Of a stretch of DNA of 64,000 bases, positions 24,888 to 34,795 are shown in pieces (positions within the stretch are counted from its first letter, which is position 1; each line of letters opens with the position of its first letter). The stretch comes from Mycobacterium asiaticum DSM 44297 (GTDB lineage Bacteria > Actinomycetota > Actinomycetes > Mycobacteriales > Mycobacteriaceae). A program made the translations under genes and the position numbers. The DNA is taken from the NCBI RefSeq assembly GCF_000613245.1, contig NZ_HG964936.1, forward strand, positions 1,554,156-1,618,155, written 5' to 3'. The notes beneath the pieces were generated by a model. It searched no databases. It was not told where the DNA came from and was given only the letters and a program-made list of their open reading frames with translations.

Positions 24888-24997
24888 CTGGAGCACAGGC
24901 CGTTCGGCTTGAGCCTGTGGACAGCTGGCCGCCGAAGGCGGGTAGCTGGAGCACAGGCCGTTCGGCTTGAGCGTGTGGACAGCTGGCCGCCGAAGGC
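24856..24997 (+). repeat. 58-bp tandem repeat across the rlmN stop codon
   Basis: Unit one 24856-24913, unit two 24914-24971, then a 26-base partial third copy (24972-24997) with one mismatch. Each unit begins CCTGTGGACAGCTGG and ends CGTTCGGCTTGAG. The unit length is not a multiple of 3; since the stop codon is in unit one, changes in copy number leave RlmN unchanged. It has the form of a variable-number tandem repeat locus. Confidence 0.85.
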
Positions 24998-25017
24998 TAG
25001 ACCGTTCCCGCCCAGAC

Positions 25018-25062
25018 TGAAAATCTGCAGCCAAAGTTCAAGTAAACCCCTGCAGATTTTCA
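25018..25062. terminator. AT-rich 13-bp hairpin between rlmN and mpt53
   Basis: TGAAAATCTGCAG (25018-25030) and CTGCAGATTTTCA (25050-25062) are perfectly complementary with a 19-base loop; with one mismatch the stem extends to 16. It lies between two same-direction units and may terminate the pyrH-rlmN operon or act as a protein-binding palindrome. Confidence 0.55.
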
Positions 25063-25174
25063 ATCTCGAGGCCACGCGCGACTGACGGCACATCCAGGCG
25101 CCACGCGCACAGGTGTTGAACCATGCTCAGCGGGCAATACGTGATCAGGCAAATGCCAGCGAATGAGGTGTGCC

Positions 25175-25675
25175 ATGAAACTGTTCTCCCCGCTCAAGAC
25201 GTATATAACGATCGCGATCGCCACCGTGCTCTTGCTCGGACTGGGCACGGCACCGCGCGCGGACGCGGCAGACGAACGCCTGAATTTCACCGCGACCACC
25301 CTCAGCGGCGCACCGTTCAACGGCGCCACGCTGCAGGGCAAACCGTCGGTGCTGTGGTTTTGGACGCCGTTCTGCCCGTTCTGCAATGCTGAGGCGCCCG
25401 GATTGAGCCAGGTGGCGGCCGCCAACCCGGGTGTGACTTTCGTTGGTATAGCCGCACATTCGGACGTCGGCCAGATGCAGGGCTTCGTCGCCAAATACGG
25501 CCTGAATTTCACCAACCTCAACGACGCGGACGGTGCGATCTGGGCGCGCTACAACGTGCCGTGGCAACCGGCCTGGGTGTTCTACCGCGCCGACGGCACC
25601 TCCACTTTCGTCAACAACACCACCTCGGCCATGTCGCAGCAGGAGCTGGCCGGCCGGGTCGCCGCGCTGTCCTGA
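25175..25675 (+). CDS. mpt53: Secreted disulfide oxidoreductase MPT53 (DsbE-like)
   Basis: 166 aa from MKLFSPL, with GAGGTG upstream. Signal peptide to about residue 32 (IAIATVLLLGLGTAPRADA). Thioredoxin fold with the active site FWTPFCPFCNAEAPG (CPFC), WQPAWVFYRADG with the cis-Pro loop. Rv2878c/MPT53 oxidises unfolded exported proteins. Its downstream neighbour, a CcdA-like membrane protein 2 bases away, probably supplies or removes electrons. Confidence 0.95.
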   Translation: MKLFSPLKTYITIAIATVLLLGLGTAPRADAADERLNFTATTLSGAPFNGATLQGKPSVLWFWTPFCPFCNAEAPGLSQVAAANPGVTFVGIAAHSDVGQMQGFVAKYGLNFTNLNDADGAIWARYNVPWQPAWVFYRADGTSTFVNNTTSAMSQQELAGRVAALS

Positions 25676-25677
25676 CG

Positions 25678-26532
25678 TTGAATCAGCCCCTGATTGGGTT
25701 GGCGTTCGCCGCCGGACTGGTTGCCGCGCTGAACCCGTGCGGATTTGCGATGCTGCCCGCCTACCTGGTTCTGGTGGTTCGCGGGCAGCGCACGGCGCCG
25801 GTAACTGCGATCGGGCGCGCCTTGGCGGCAACGCTGGGAATGGCGCTGGGGTTCGTCACGGTCTTCGGTGCGTTCGGAGCGCTGACCATCTCGGCGGCCT
25901 CTTCGGTACAGCGATACCTGCCGTTCGTGACGGTGCTGATCGGTGGCCTGCTCATCTTGCTTGGCGGGTGGCTGCTAGCCGGTCGCGAGATTACGGCGCT
26001 GAAGCCGTTCGGCCCCCGCTGGGCGCCGACCGCGCGCCTGAGCTCCATGTACGGCTATGGCATCAGTTACGCGATCGCCTCGCTGTCGTGCACGGTCGGC
26101 CCATTTTTGGCGGTCACCGGCGCTGGGTTGCGGGGCGGCACGATACTCGACAGGATCACCGTCTATGCCGCCTACATCGGCGGCTTGACGCTCGTCGTGG
26201 GTGCCCTCGCCATTTCGGTGGCTACGGCGGGCTCCGCGCTGATCGACCGCATGCGGTCGGTGCTGGCGCTGGTCAACCGGGTCAGCGGAGCCTTGTTGGT
26301 GCTGGTCGGGGGCTACGTCGGCTACTACGGCCTCTACGAGATACGGCTGTTCCACGCGAACGGCGACCCGCGGGATCCCTTGATAATGGCGGCCGGGCGG
26401 TTACAGGGCACGCTCGCGGGTTGGGTGCACCAGCATGGCGGCTGGCCGTGGTTGGTGATGGCGGGCGCCGTGGTGACGGCCGCGATCGTCATCAGCCGGT
26501 TCGGCCGCAAGGCCAAGACGCGTCAGGGCTGA
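25678..26532 (+). CDS. CcdA/DsbD-type membrane electron carrier
   Basis: 284 aa from TTG 25678; the upstream part of the frame overlaps mpt53 and is a shadow. About six to seven membrane helices; conserved cysteines in ALNPCGFAMLPAYL and SLSCTVGPFLA, each beside prolines as in the CcdA core. It should pass thiol electrons from cytoplasmic thioredoxin across the membrane. Position matches Rv2877c, next to mpt53, with which it probably forms a functional pair. Confidence 0.9.
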   Translation: MNQPLIGLAFAAGLVAALNPCGFAMLPAYLVLVVRGQRTAPVTAIGRALAATLGMALGFVTVFGAFGALTISAASSVQRYLPFVTVLIGGLLILLGGWLLAGREITALKPFGPRWAPTARLSSMYGYGISYAIASLSCTVGPFLAVTGAGLRGGTILDRITVYAAYIGGLTLVVGALAISVATAGSALIDRMRSVLALVNRVSGALLVLVGGYVGYYGLYEIRLFHANGDPRDPLIMAAGRLQGTLAGWVHQHGGWPWLVMAGAVVTAAIVISRFGRKAKTRQG

Positions 26533-26535
26533 GCG

Positions 26536-26793
26536 TTAGCGCAACCAGCCGCGCCGACGGCCCCAGATGTCGCGCACCAGGACGAACAATGTGAGCGCGG
26601 CGAATCCGATCAGGAACCAGTCCTCGACGTGCCCGACGTGGTTGCCGTGCAGCATCGCCAGCAGGAAGATGACCGCGAAGATGCCCACGCCGTACCAGGT
26701 GCGGTAGTTGATCCTGCTCCATCCCCACTGCGCGGACGGCACTTCGGCTTCGTCGACGTCGCCGGTGAAGCGTTCCACCTCGGTACTGGGCAC
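26536..26793 (-). CDS. Small membrane protein (Rv2876-like)
   Basis: 85 aa from GTG 26793, chosen because GGAGGA stands 6-7 bases upstream; a longer frame to 26868 would run through the mpt70 terminator. N-terminal ~35 residues are soluble and acidic, then two membrane helices (YGVGIFAVIFLLAML and WFLIGFAALTLFVLV) and a short Arg-rich cytoplasmic end. Function unknown; it stands in the SigK-linked mpt70 neighbourhood of M. tuberculosis. Convergent with the CcdA-like gene. Confidence 0.75.
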   Translation of the reverse strand: MPSTEVERFTGDVDEAEVPSAQWGWSRINYRTWYGVGIFAVIFLLAMLHGNHVGHVEDWFLIGFAALTLFVLVRDIWGRRRGWLR

Positions 26794-26844
26794 GGGGATC
26801 CTCCGCTCGGACTGGACTCGGACTGCCTCATTCTGGCACAGGCA

Positions 26845-26879
26845 GATTCCCCCGGGGCAGGTCAGCACCCGGGGGAATC
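26845..26879 (-). terminator. Terminator after mpt70
   Basis: GATTCCCCCGGG and CCCGGGGGAATC form a 12-bp stem with an 11-base loop, 12 bases beyond the mpt70 stop on the minus strand. It separates mpt70 from the small membrane protein gene. Confidence 0.7.
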
Positions 26880-26890
26880 GCCGTGACCGG

Positions 26891-27481
26891 TTACGCGGGC
26901 GGCATCAGCACCGTGTCGATCATGTACACCTGCGCGTTGGCCGTAGACACTCCGCCGCAGACCAGGCCGGCGTTGTTCACCCTGATGTTGTTGCCCTGGC
27001 CGGTCACCGTGACGGTGCCGCCCTGCAGGGTCTTGTGCGTGCCCAACACCCGGGCCGGGCTGGCCTGGCCCGACACGACGTGGTAGGTGAGGATGTTGTT
27101 CAGCAGCGCCGAATCCGTCTTGAGCTGCTCGATCGTGGCCGGCGGCAGCTTGTTGAACGCGGCGTCGGTGGGTGCGAACACCGTGTACTGGCCGCTGTTG
27201 AGGGTGTCGACGAGGTTCACCTGCGGGTTGAGTTTGCCTGACAGGGCCGAGGTCAACGTGGTCAGCATCGGGTTGTTGGCCGCGGCCTCGGTAACCGGCA
27301 CCTGCGACATGCCTTGCACGGATGCCGGTCCGCTCGGGTTGGTGGCTGCGTAGTCCGCGCAACCGGGGCCCACCAGGTCACTGGCCGCAGCGGTGGGGGC
27401 CAGGGCCACACCGAAGGCCACCCCGCCGGCCATCAGCGCGGCGGTGAAACCGGTTCTTGCAATCGAGCTTCGAGCTTTCAT
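26891..27481 (-). CDS. mpt70: Secreted fasciclin-domain antigen MPT70
   Basis: 196 aa. Signal peptide to about residue 33 ([18 protein letters not shown]), no lipobox, then [15 protein letters not shown] and one FAS1 domain with [46 protein letters not shown] and the end [12 protein letters not shown]. Very close to M. tuberculosis MPT70, and about as close to the lipoprotein MPT83 encoded 2 kb upstream; the two are a duplicated pair. Expected in the culture medium. Its own SigK-type promoter lies 43 bases upstream of the start. Confidence 0.95.
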   Translation of the reverse strand: MKARSSIARTGFTAALMAGGVAFGVALAPTAAASDLVGPGCADYAATNPSGPASVQGMSQVPVTEAAANNPMLTTLTSALSGKLNPQVNLVDTLNSGQYTVFAPTDAAFNKLPPATIEQLKTDSALLNNILTYHVVSGQASPARVLGTHKTLQGGTVTVTGQGNNIRVNNAGLVCGGVSTANAQVYMIDTVLMPPA

Positions 27482-27523
27482 GTCGTTCTCCTCATTGAGT
27501 GCTGGCTGTCCCCGACATTGCTG

Positions 27524-27550
27524 ATTCGGAGCGGATCGGATTCCGGACGG
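27524..27550 (-). promoter_or_regulatory. SigK-type promoter of mpt70
   Basis: Read on the minus strand: CCGTCC (27550-27545), a 15-base spacer, then CCGAAT (27529-27524). The published SigK consensus is close to CCATCC and CCGAAT. Spacing and the flanking GCTCCGAAT are the same as at mpt83. The element sits between the mpt70 start and the end of dipZ. Confidence 0.7.
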
Positions 27551-27553
27551 GTC

Positions 27554-29281
27554 TCAGCCGTAGGTGAACGAAAAAAGCTGCAATCCCTTGCTCGGCCGCA
27601 CCTCGATGGTCCCGGCCGACTGCGCAGTGTCGGCGACGATCTGGTGCGACGTCGGCGGTCCGCTGATCGGGAGCACGGTGGGCTTGCCGTTGCGCAGCAC
27701 CGTGAGGGTGCCAGTGCCGCCGACGACGACATAGACGTCCTTGGCGTGGTAGTTGAGCTTGACCGCCGAGTCCTCCCCGGCCGCCGTCGCGCCCTGGTAG
27801 TCCAGCGACCAGGGACCGGTCAAGGCGAAGCTGTCCGACGCCAGGGTGGGCGGGTAGCGGAACGTTGCCGATCCTTCGTCATACACACCGCCGCCGCCGT
27901 AGTTCAATGCCTTGCCGACGGCGAAGTAGGTCTCGGCGGTGGTGAACGTCTTCGGCGTCAGGTCCGGCGCGTCCACCGGGGCCGGGAGTTGGGTGCCGGG
28001 CTTGGCGTCTGAGAGCAACTGCCGGATCAGAGCTTCGGTGGCGTCGTAGTCCCCCTCGCCGAACTGGAGGTGGCGCACGGTGCCGCTGGCGTCGATCAGG
28101 TATTCCGCGGGCCAGTAGCTGTTGCGGTAGTTCGTCCACGTCGAATAGTTGTTGTCCAGTGCGACTGGGTATTTGATGCCCAGGTCGGCCGCACCCTTGG
28201 CGACGTTCTCCGGCACTTTCTCGAACGCGTACTCGGGAGTGTGCACGCCGATGACTTCCAGTCCACGGTCGTGGTAGGCCTGATACCAGCCGACGACATG
28301 CGGGATGGCGCGTTGGCAGTTGATGCAGGAATAGGCCCAGAAGTCGATCAGCACCACCTTGCCGCGCAACGCATTCAACACCACAGGCTGCCCGCCCGGT
28401 GTGTTGAGCCAGCCGGTGATGCCCCGCAGATCCGGTGCGGCGCCGCAATTTTCGAGCCGGGTACCGCCGTTACTGCAGTTCGACAGCTGCACGTTCTGGT
28501 CGGTGACGATGCCACCCAGCTGTTGCCGGATCGGTTCGGTGCCGCCGACCCTGTCCTGTAGCGATGCCGTGTAATCGGGGATGGCACGTTGCAGCGCGGC
28601 CGGCAGGTTGAACACCAGCGCGACCGCCAACAGGATCGTGACGAGTCCCGCGCCGATCCGGATCTCGCGTTGGCGACGACGAAATGCGCTGACGCGCTGT
28701 GCCACCCGTTGCCCGGCGAGCGCGAAGAACAGCAGCGGCAACGCGGCGCCCACCGCGAACGTGCCGGTGAGCACGACGGTTCCGACGCCGATCTTCGCGG
28801 TGGCGCCGGCGACCACGATTGCGGCCAGCACCGGTCCCGCGCACGGAACGTACAGCACCCCGAGCGCCAGGCCGAGCCCGAAACCGTCGCCGCGAGTGAC
28901 TATTTGCTTCTGCGGGATACGCGAGAACGGCCGCTCGAGAAGTTGCTCGAAGCGCGGGAAGATCAAGCCGAGGCCGATTGCGACCAACGCCAGCAGGGCC
29001 ACCCAGCGAATGGCGTCTTGCGGTAGGTGCAGCGCGGACAGCATGGCGGACCCGAGCAGGGTCACCACACTGAAGCTGAGCACCAAGCCGCCGATCACCC
29101 GGTAGGGCCGCGATGCGGCCGTCCGGGTCGGCTTGGTCTGAACCGCTACCGCGCCGTCGGATTGTGTTGGCGCAGTGCTATTTGCGCCGGAGAAGAAGAT
29201 CACCGGCAGCACCGGCAGGATGCACGGCGATATTCCGGTGATGAGGCCGCCGAGAAATCCGATCAACGCAAGAGTCCACAT
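27554..29281 (-). CDS. dipZ: DipZ: CcdA-like membrane domain fused to a thioredoxin domain
   Basis: 575 aa. Residues ~1-240 form a CcdA-type domain with cysteines in [19 protein letters not shown] and [15 protein letters not shown], about six helices. A periplasmic thioredoxin/TlpA-like domain follows, with [17 protein letters not shown] (C-I-N-C), and a C-terminal beta-rich carbohydrate-binding-like domain ends near [12 protein letters not shown]. It relays reducing power from the cytoplasm to exported proteins. M. tuberculosis DipZ is annotated with ~120 more N-terminal residues, which look like a mis-annotated start; here the frame starts cleanly. Set between mpt83 and mpt70 on the same strand. 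Confidence 0.95.
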   Translation of the reverse strand: MWTLALIGFLGGLITGISPCILPVLPVIFFSGANSTAPTQSDGAVAVQTKPTRTAASRPYRVIGGLVLSFSVVTLLGSAMLSALHLPQDAIRWVALLALVAIGLGLIFPRFEQLLERPFSRIPQKQIVTRGDGFGLGLALGVLYVPCAGPVLAAIVVAGATAKIGVGTVVLTGTFAVGAALPLLFFALAGQRVAQRVSAFRRRQREIRIGAGLVTILLAVALVFNLPAALQRAIPDYTASLQDRVGGTEPIRQQLGGIVTDQNVQLSNCSNGGTRLENCGAAPDLRGITGWLNTPGGQPVVLNALRGKVVLIDFWAYSCINCQRAIPHVVGWYQAYHDRGLEVIGVHTPEYAFEKVPENVAKGAADLGIKYPVALDNNYSTWTNYRNSYWPAEYLIDASGTVRHLQFGEGDYDATEALIRQLLSDAKPGTQLPAPVDAPDLTPKTFTTAETYFAVGKALNYGGGGVYDEGSATFRYPPTLASDSFALTGPWSLDYQGATAAGEDSAVKLNYHAKDVYVVVGGTGTLTVLRNGKPTVLPISGPPTSHQIVADTAQSAGTIEVRPSKGLQLFSFTYG

Positions 29282-29288
29282 GTCAGTT

Positions 29289-29315
29289 ATTCGTCACGGC
29301 ACCGGCCCCGGATTG
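29289..29315 (-). promoter_or_regulatory. Possible weak SigK-type promoter of dipZ
   Basis: On the minus strand CAATCC (29315-29310), 15-base spacer, ACGAAT (29294-29289): one mismatch in each element, same spacing as the mpt70 and mpt83 sites. Transcription would begin at about the dipZ start codon, giving a leaderless message. It lies just beyond the mpt83 terminator. Confidence 0.4.
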
Positions 29316-29334
29316 GTTCAGCGGCCGGCCAAAA

Positions 29335-29368
29335 CAAAGGCAGCCCACTCGGAAGTGGGCTGCCTTTG
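29335..29368 (-). terminator. Terminator after mpt83
   Basis: Perfect 15-bp stem (CAAAGGCAGCCCACT with its complement) and a 4-base loop, followed on the minus strand by TTTTGG. It is 25 bases beyond the mpt83 stop and one of the clearest intrinsic terminators in the window. Confidence 0.85.
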
Positions 29369-29392
29369 CTCCGACGCCGAAACGGCAAACCT

Positions 29393-30043
29393 TCATTGAC
29401 CGGGCGGCATCAGCACCGTGTCGATCATGTACACCGTCGCGTTGGCGGTGTGCACCCCTCCGCACACCAGGCCCGCGGTGTTGACCTTCAGGTCGTTGCC
29501 GGCGCCGGTCACGGTGACATCCGCGCCCTGCAGCGTCTTGTGGGTGCCGGGAACCTTGGCCGGGCTCGCCTGACCCGAGACGACGTGGTAAGTCAGAATG
29601 CTGTTCAGCAGCTTGGCGTCGGTCTTGAGTTGGTCGATGGTGGCCGCCGGGAGCTTGTCGAACGCGGCGTTGGTGGGTGCGAACACCGTGTACTGGCCGC
29701 TGTTGAGAGTGTCGACCAGGTTCACCTGCGGATTGAGCTTGCCGGACAACGCCGAGGTCAGCGTGGTCAGCATCGGGTTGTTCGACGCCGCGGTGGCTAC
29801 CGGGTCCTGCGCCATGCCGGTGACCGATCCCGGGCCGGTGGGGTTCTGCGCGGCGTACTCCGAGCAACCCGGGCCGATCAGGTCGGCGGCCGGATCCGCT
29901 TTGGCGGGGCTGGGTGCTGCCGTGGCGTTCATGCTGGGCGCCGCCGCGGGGCTCACCTGCGCCGCGGGTTTGCCGCTCGAGCACCCCGCGAGCGCCAGCG
30001 CTGCCAGCGCCGCCGCGGCGATTGTCTTGGCATGTGTGTTCAT
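29393..30043 (-). CDS. mpt83: Fasciclin-domain lipoprotein antigen MPT83
   Basis: 216 aa. Lipoprotein signal with lipobox LALAGC (Cys ~21), then an Ala/Pro/Ser linker and a FAS1 domain nearly identical to that of MPT70 ([49 protein letters not shown]). Anchored at the cell surface, whereas MPT70 is released. Preceded by the best match to a SigK promoter in the window and followed by a strong terminator. Confidence 0.95.
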   Translation of the reverse strand: MNTHAKTIAAAALAALALAGCSSGKPAAQVSPAAAPSMNATAAPSPAKADPAADLIGPGCSEYAAQNPTGPGSVTGMAQDPVATAASNNPMLTTLTSALSGKLNPQVNLVDTLNSGQYTVFAPTNAAFDKLPAATIDQLKTDAKLLNSILTYHVVSGQASPAKVPGTHKTLQGADVTVTGAGNDLKVNTAGLVCGGVHTANATVYMIDTVLMPPGQ

Positions 30044-30105
30044 CTCTCCAATTCCTTTGCACCAGAATGGTTTTGAGACGACGGCCGTCGCCCCTGCACT
30101 GAGTC

Positions 30106-30132
30106 ATTCGGAGCGAGGCAGGTTGCGGATGG
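30106..30132 (-). promoter_or_regulatory. SigK-type promoter of mpt83
   Basis: On the minus strand CCATCC (30132-30127), 15-base spacer, CCGAAT (30111-30106), exact matches to the elements known for SigK. The leader to the mpt83 ATG would be about 55 bases. It overlaps the upstream region of dxr on the other strand. Confidence 0.75.
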
Positions 30133-30164
30133 GTCCGAAAAGCAAAAAGCGGCACAATGGGTGG

Positions 30165-31367
30165 GTGACTATGTCCGGTGAAGGGGCCGCCGAAGGTCGG
30201 GTGCGAGTGCTGGTGCTGGGCAGCACCGGCTCGATCGGTACCCAGGCCCTTGAGGTCATCGCGGCAAACCCGGACCGCTTCGAGGTCGTCGGACTCGCCG
30301 CCGGCGGAAGTAACCTCGACACCTTGCTGCAGCAGCGCGCCGCCACGGGCGTGACCAATGTCGCGGTTGCAGACGCCGATGCCGCCGAGCGGGCCGGTGA
30401 CATCCCCTTCACGGGCCCAGATGCCGTCACCCGGCTGGTGCAGGAGACCGAGGCGGACGTCGTGCTGAACGCCTTGGTGGGTGCGCTGGGGTTGCGGCCG
30501 ACGCTGGCCGCGCTGGAATCCGGGGCCCGGCTGGCGCTGGCCAACAAGGAGTCACTCGTTGCCGGCGGCCCGCTGGTGCTGCGGGCGGCGCGCCCGGGAC
30601 AGATCGTGCCCGTCGACTCCGAGCACTCCGCGCTGGCGCAGTGCCTGCGTAGCGGCGCCGCCGACGAGGTCGACAAACTGGTGCTGACCGCCTCGGGAGG
30701 TCCGTTCCGCGGCTGGTCAGCGGCCGACCTCGAACACGTCACCCCGGAACAGGCCGGCGCGCATCCCACCTGGTCGATGGGGCCGATGAACACGCTGAAC
30801 TCGGCGTCGCTGGTCAACAAGGGCCTCGAGCTCATCGAAACCCACCTGTTGTTCGGCATCGCTTATGACCGCATCGAGGTCGTTGTGCACCCCCAGTCGA
30901 TCGTCCACTCGATGGTGACCTTCAACGACGGGTCGACGATCGCGCAAGCCAGCCCGCCGGACATGAAGCTGCCGATCTCGCTAGCGCTGGGCTGGCCGCG
31001 CCGGGTCGCCGGAGCCGCCCTGGCCTGCGACTTCAGCACCGCCTCCAGCTGGGAATTCGAGCCGTTGGACAGCAATGTGTTCCCGGCCGTCGAGCTCGCT
31101 CGGCACGCCGGCGAGGCCGGTGGCTGCCTGACGGCGGTGTACAACGCGGTCAACGAGGAGGCGGCGCAGGCCTTCCTCGAGGGCCGGCTCCGATTCCCGG
31201 CGATTGTCGCCACCATTGCCGACGTGCTGCACGGCGCCGACCAATGGGCCGTTCCACCCGCTACCGTGGATGAGGTACTCGAGGCGCAGCGCTGGGCCCG
31301 TGAGCGAGCGCAACGCGCGGTCGCTACCGCTGGCTCGGCGCCGGTCAGAGTTTCCGGCTTGGCGTAA
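30165..31367 (+). CDS. dxr: 1-deoxy-D-xylulose-5-phosphate reductoisomerase
   Basis: 400 aa from GTG 30165, chosen because it gives the same N-terminal length as M. tuberculosis Dxr; ATG 30171 is possible. NADPH motif [44 protein letters not shown], substrate/metal region [14 protein letters not shown], and [12 protein letters not shown]. Converts DXP to MEP in non-mevalonate isoprenoid synthesis; fosmidomycin target. It lacks the ~15-residue tail of the M. tuberculosis protein. First of the dxr-rip1-ispG operon. Confidence 0.97.
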   Translation: MTMSGEGAAEGRVRVLVLGSTGSIGTQALEVIAANPDRFEVVGLAAGGSNLDTLLQQRAATGVTNVAVADADAAERAGDIPFTGPDAVTRLVQETEADVVLNALVGALGLRPTLAALESGARLALANKESLVAGGPLVLRAARPGQIVPVDSEHSALAQCLRSGAADEVDKLVLTASGGPFRGWSAADLEHVTPEQAGAHPTWSMGPMNTLNSASLVNKGLELIETHLLFGIAYDRIEVVVHPQSIVHSMVTFNDGSTIAQASPPDMKLPISLALGWPRRVAGAALACDFSTASSWEFEPLDSNVFPAVELARHAGEAGGCLTAVYNAVNEEAAQAFLEGRLRFPAIVATIADVLHGADQWAVPPATVDEVLEAQRWARERAQRAVATAGSAPVRVSGLA

Positions 31368-31386
31368 GAAAGGTCGTAACAGGCTG

Positions 31387-32601
31387 ATGATGTTCGTTAT
31401 CGGCATTGTGCTGTTCGCACTTGCCATCCTCATCTCGGTCGCGCTGCACGAATGCGGCCACATGTGGGCGGCGCGGGCCACCGGAATGAAGGTGCGGCGT
31501 TACTTCGTCGGGTTCGGTCCCACGCTGTGGTCCACCCGGCGCGGGGAAACCCAGTACGGCATCAAGGCCATCCCTGCGGGCGGCTTCTGCGACATCGCCG
31601 GCATGACGCCGGTCGAAGAGCTCGCGCCCGACGAGCAAGACCGGGCCATGTACAAGCAGGCGACGTGGAAGCGGGTCGCGGTGCTGTTCGCCGGCCCGGG
31701 GATGAACTTCGTCATCTGCCTGGTGCTGCTCTACGCGATCGCCCTGATCTGGGGCCTGCCCAACCTGCACCCGTCTAACAAGGCGATCGTCGGCGAAACC
31801 GGGTGTGTCGCGCAGGAGGTCTCGCAGGGCAAGCTCGACAAGTGCAACGGCCAGGGCCCTGCCGCACTCGCCGGGATCCGGGTCGGTGACGTCGTCGTCA
31901 AGGTGGGCGACACCCCGGTCTCCACGTTCGAGCAGATGGCGACGGCGGTGCGCAAGCTGCACGGCACCGTTCCGGTGGTCGTCGAGCGGGACGGCAAGAC
32001 CATCACCACCAGCGTCACCGTCGAAAGCACCCGGCGCTACATCCCCACCGGCCAGGGCAACCAGGTTCAGCCCGCCACCGTCGGCGCCATCGGCGTGGGC
32101 GCACCGCGCAACGAGCCGACCCAGTACAACGCGCTCACGGCCGTGCCGGGCACCCTCGCGTTCGCCGGCCAGCTGACCGTCGAGGTCGGCAAGTCGCTGG
32201 CCGCCATCCCGACCAAGGTCGGGGCGTTGTTCAACGCGATCGGCGGCGGCGAGCGTGACCCGCAGACGCCGATGAGCGTGGTCGGCGCCAGCATCATCGG
32301 CGGCGACACCGTCGACCACGGCCTGTGGGTGGCGTTCTGGTTCTTCCTGGCGCAGCTGAATCTGATCCTCGGCGCCATCAACCTGCTGCCGTTACTGCCT
32401 TTTGATGGCGGCCACATTGCTGTTGCGCTGTTCGAGAAGGTGCGCAACATGATCCGTTCGGCACGCGGCAAGGTGGCGGCGGCGCCGGTGAACTACCTCA
32501 AACTGATGCCGGCGACCTATGTGGTGCTGATCTTCGTGGTCGGCTACATGCTGTTGACCGTCACCGCTGACCTGGTCAACCCGATCCGGCTCTTCCAATA
32601 G
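31387..32601 (+). CDS. rip1: Site-2 protease Rip1
   Basis: 404 aa from ATG 31387 (31390 also ATG). Zinc motif HECGH in the first membrane helix ([16 protein letters not shown]), a periplasmic PDZ domain at about 125-210 ([16 protein letters not shown]), and the third metal ligand in [15 protein letters not shown]. Rip1 cleaves anti-sigma factors including those of SigK, SigL and SigM in M. tuberculosis. This is notable because SigK-type promoters drive mpt70 and mpt83 only 1-4 kb away. Confidence 0.96.
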   Translation: MMFVIGIVLFALAILISVALHECGHMWAARATGMKVRRYFVGFGPTLWSTRRGETQYGIKAIPAGGFCDIAGMTPVEELAPDEQDRAMYKQATWKRVAVLFAGPGMNFVICLVLLYAIALIWGLPNLHPSNKAIVGETGCVAQEVSQGKLDKCNGQGPAALAGIRVGDVVVKVGDTPVSTFEQMATAVRKLHGTVPVVVERDGKTITTSVTVESTRRYIPTGQGNQVQPATVGAIGVGAPRNEPTQYNALTAVPGTLAFAGQLTVEVGKSLAAIPTKVGALFNAIGGGERDPQTPMSVVGASIIGGDTVDHGLWVAFWFFLAQLNLILGAINLLPLLPFDGGHIAVALFEKVRNMIRSARGKVAAAPVNYLKLMPATYVVLIFVVGYMLLTVTADLVNPIRLFQ

Positions 32602-32621
32602 AGAGAGAAGGCGAAAAAGAA

Positions 32622-33794
32622 GTGACCGTTGGCCTGGGCATGCCGCAATCTCCGGCGCCCACGCTGGCCCCTCGGCGAACCACCCGTCAGCTGATGGTTC
32701 GCGACGTCGGGGTCGGCAGCGACTATCCGATTTCGGTGCAATCGATGTGCACCACCAAGACGCATGACGTCAACTCGACCCTGCAGCAGATCGCGGAATT
32801 GACTGCGGCGGGTTGTGACATTGTCAGAGTGGCCTGCCCCCGGCAGGAGGACGCCGACGCGCTCGGCGAGATCGCGCGGCACAGCCAGATCCCCGTCATC
32901 GCCGACATCCACTTCCAGCCGAAATATATTTTCGCCGCCATCGACGCCGGGTGCGCCGCGGTGCGCGTCAACCCGGGCAACATCAAGGAATTCGACGGCC
33001 GGGTCGGCGAAGTCGCCAAGGCCGCCGGCGCCGCGGGCATCCCCATCCGCATCGGCGTCAACGCGGGATCGCTGGACAAGCGGTTCATGCAGAAGTACGG
33101 CAAGGCCACCCCCGAAGCGCTGGTCGAGTCGGCGCTGTGGGAGGCCTCGCTCTTCGAGGAACACGGCTTCGGCAACATCAAGATCAGCGTCAAGCACAAC
33201 GACCCCGTGGTCATGGTCGCCGCCTACGAGCAACTGGCCGCACAGTGCGACTACCCGCTGCACCTCGGCGTCACCGAGGCCGGCCCGGCTTTCCAGGGGA
33301 CGATCAAGTCCGCCGTCGCCTTCGGTGCGTTGCTGTCGCGCGGGATCGGCGACACCATCAGGGTGTCCCTGTCCGCACCTCCGGTCGAGGAAGTGAAAGT
33401 CGGCACCCAGATCCTCGAGTCGCTCAACCTGCGGCCGCGGTCGCTCGAGATCGTGTCCTGTCCGTCCTGCGGGCGCGCCCAGGTGGATGTCTACACGCTG
33501 GCCAACGAAGTGACCGCCGGTCTGGACGGCCTGGACGTCCCGTTGCGGGTGGCCGTGATGGGTTGCGTCGTCAACGGCCCCGGCGAGGCGCGCGAGGCTG
33601 ACCTCGGCGTCGCCTCCGGCAACGGCAAGGGCCAGATCTTCGTCAAGGGCGAAGTGATCAAGACCGTGCCCGAGGCGCAGATCGTCGAGACGCTGATCGA
33701 GGAAGCCATGCGGCTCGCCGAGCAAATGGGTGAGGAATCGGAAACGGATCCGGGGACGGCAGCAAGCGGTTCGCCTATTGTGACCGTAAGCTGA
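32622..33794 (+). CDS. ispG: 4-hydroxy-3-methylbut-2-enyl diphosphate synthase
   Basis: 390 aa, GTG start. TIM-barrel part with [17 protein letters not shown] and [10 protein letters not shown]; the [4Fe-4S] cysteines are in [11 protein letters not shown] and CVVNGPGEA. It carries out the penultimate step of the MEP pathway, so dxr and ispG flank rip1 in one operon. The tail beyond residue 370 is variable. Confidence 0.97.
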   Translation: MTVGLGMPQSPAPTLAPRRTTRQLMVRDVGVGSDYPISVQSMCTTKTHDVNSTLQQIAELTAAGCDIVRVACPRQEDADALGEIARHSQIPVIADIHFQPKYIFAAIDAGCAAVRVNPGNIKEFDGRVGEVAKAAGAAGIPIRIGVNAGSLDKRFMQKYGKATPEALVESALWEASLFEEHGFGNIKISVKHNDPVVMVAAYEQLAAQCDYPLHLGVTEAGPAFQGTIKSAVAFGALLSRGIGDTIRVSLSAPPVEEVKVGTQILESLNLRPRSLEIVSCPSCGRAQVDVYTLANEVTAGLDGLDVPLRVAVMGCVVNGPGEAREADLGVASGNGKGQIFVKGEVIKTVPEAQIVETLIEEAMRLAEQMGEESETDPGTAASGSPIVTVS

Positions 33795-33843
33795 TAGGGC
33801 CACAGCTCACTGGCCCTCGGTTCGCACCACAGAGAGTTTCCCG

Positions 33844-34698
33844 ATGTCGGCTCCGCCCATCTTGCGCCTTGTCGGCGAGCGACGGGTATCGGTGGTGCGT
33901 GACGCCGCCACCGTGTGGAAGGTGCTGGGCGACAACCCCGTCGAATCGTGCATGGTCGCCGCGCGCGTCGCCGATTACGGCGTCGAACCCAATTCGATCG
34001 GCGGCGAACTGTGGACGGTACGCGGTGCCGAGGAATCGCTGTGCTTCGCCGGCGCGAACCTGATTCCGCTGCGCGGCAACCTGATCGACCTGAGGGCGTT
34101 CGCCGACGAGGCCAAGAGCACGGCGCGCCGCTGCTCGTCATTGGTCGGTCGGGCCGACCTGGTGCTGCCCATGTGGCAGCGGCTGGAACCCGCCTGGGGG
34201 CCGGCGCGGGACGTGCGCGACAACCAACCGCTGATGGCGCTCAACTCCCACCCGAGCTGTGCGCTCGACACCGAGGTGCGCCAGGTACGGCCCGAGGAAC
34301 TCGACGCCTACCTGGTGGCCGCCGTGGACATGTTCATCGGTGAAGTCGGCGTCGACCCGCGAGTCGGTGACGGCGGGCGGGGCTACCGCCGCCGGGTGGC
34401 CAGCCTCATCGCGGCCGGGCGGGCCTGGGCCCGTTTCGAACAGGGCCAGGTGGTCTTCAAGGCCGAGGTGGGCTCGCAGTCGCCGTCCGTCGGGCAGATC
34501 CAAGGGGTGTGGGTGCACCCCGAGCGGCGCGGGCTGGGCATCGGCACCGCGGGCACGGCGACGCTGGCCGCGGTCATCGTCGGCAGCGGGCGGATCGCCA
34601 GCCTCTACGTCAACGACTTCAATGCGGTGGCCCGCGCCGCCTATGCGCGGGTGGGATTCAAGGAAGTCGGGACTTTCGCCACGGTTTTGTTGGACTAG
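33844..34698 (+). CDS. GNAT-family N-acetyltransferase
   Basis: 284 aa. N-terminal ~140 residues are a DUF-type GNAT-like half (LRLVGERRVSVVRD, GANLIPLRGN); the C-terminal half is a standard GNAT fold with QIQGVWVHPERRGLGIGTAG (acetyl-CoA pyrophosphate loop) and LYVNDFNAVARAAYARVGFKEVG. Orthologue of Rv2867c by position. Substrate unknown. A 10-base direct repeat, GGACTAGCAC, surrounds its stop codon. Confidence 0.88.
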   Translation: MSAPPILRLVGERRVSVVRDAATVWKVLGDNPVESCMVAARVADYGVEPNSIGGELWTVRGAEESLCFAGANLIPLRGNLIDLRAFADEAKSTARRCSSLVGRADLVLPMWQRLEPAWGPARDVRDNQPLMALNSHPSCALDTEVRQVRPEELDAYLVAAVDMFIGEVGVDPRVGDGGRGYRRRVASLIAAGRAWARFEQGQVVFKAEVGSQSPSVGQIQGVWVHPERRGLGIGTAGTATLAAVIVGSGRIASLYVNDFNAVARAAYARVGFKEVGTFATVLLD

Positions 34699-34795
34699 CA
34701 CAGCTGGACTAGCACTGTCCGACCCGCGCGCGTCACGGTTCGATCTCGGTGTGTCGGCGATGCGGTGACGGCATCTGTTCATAACATCAGTAACG

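Noticed and set aside
24856..24997. CRISPR-like repeat array at the rlmN end
   Set aside because: Units are contiguous 58-bp tandem copies without spacers, and no cas genes are near.
34692..34715. Short direct repeat GGACTAGCAC at the GNAT stop codon
   Set aside because: Only two short copies; more likely a small local duplication than a functional site.
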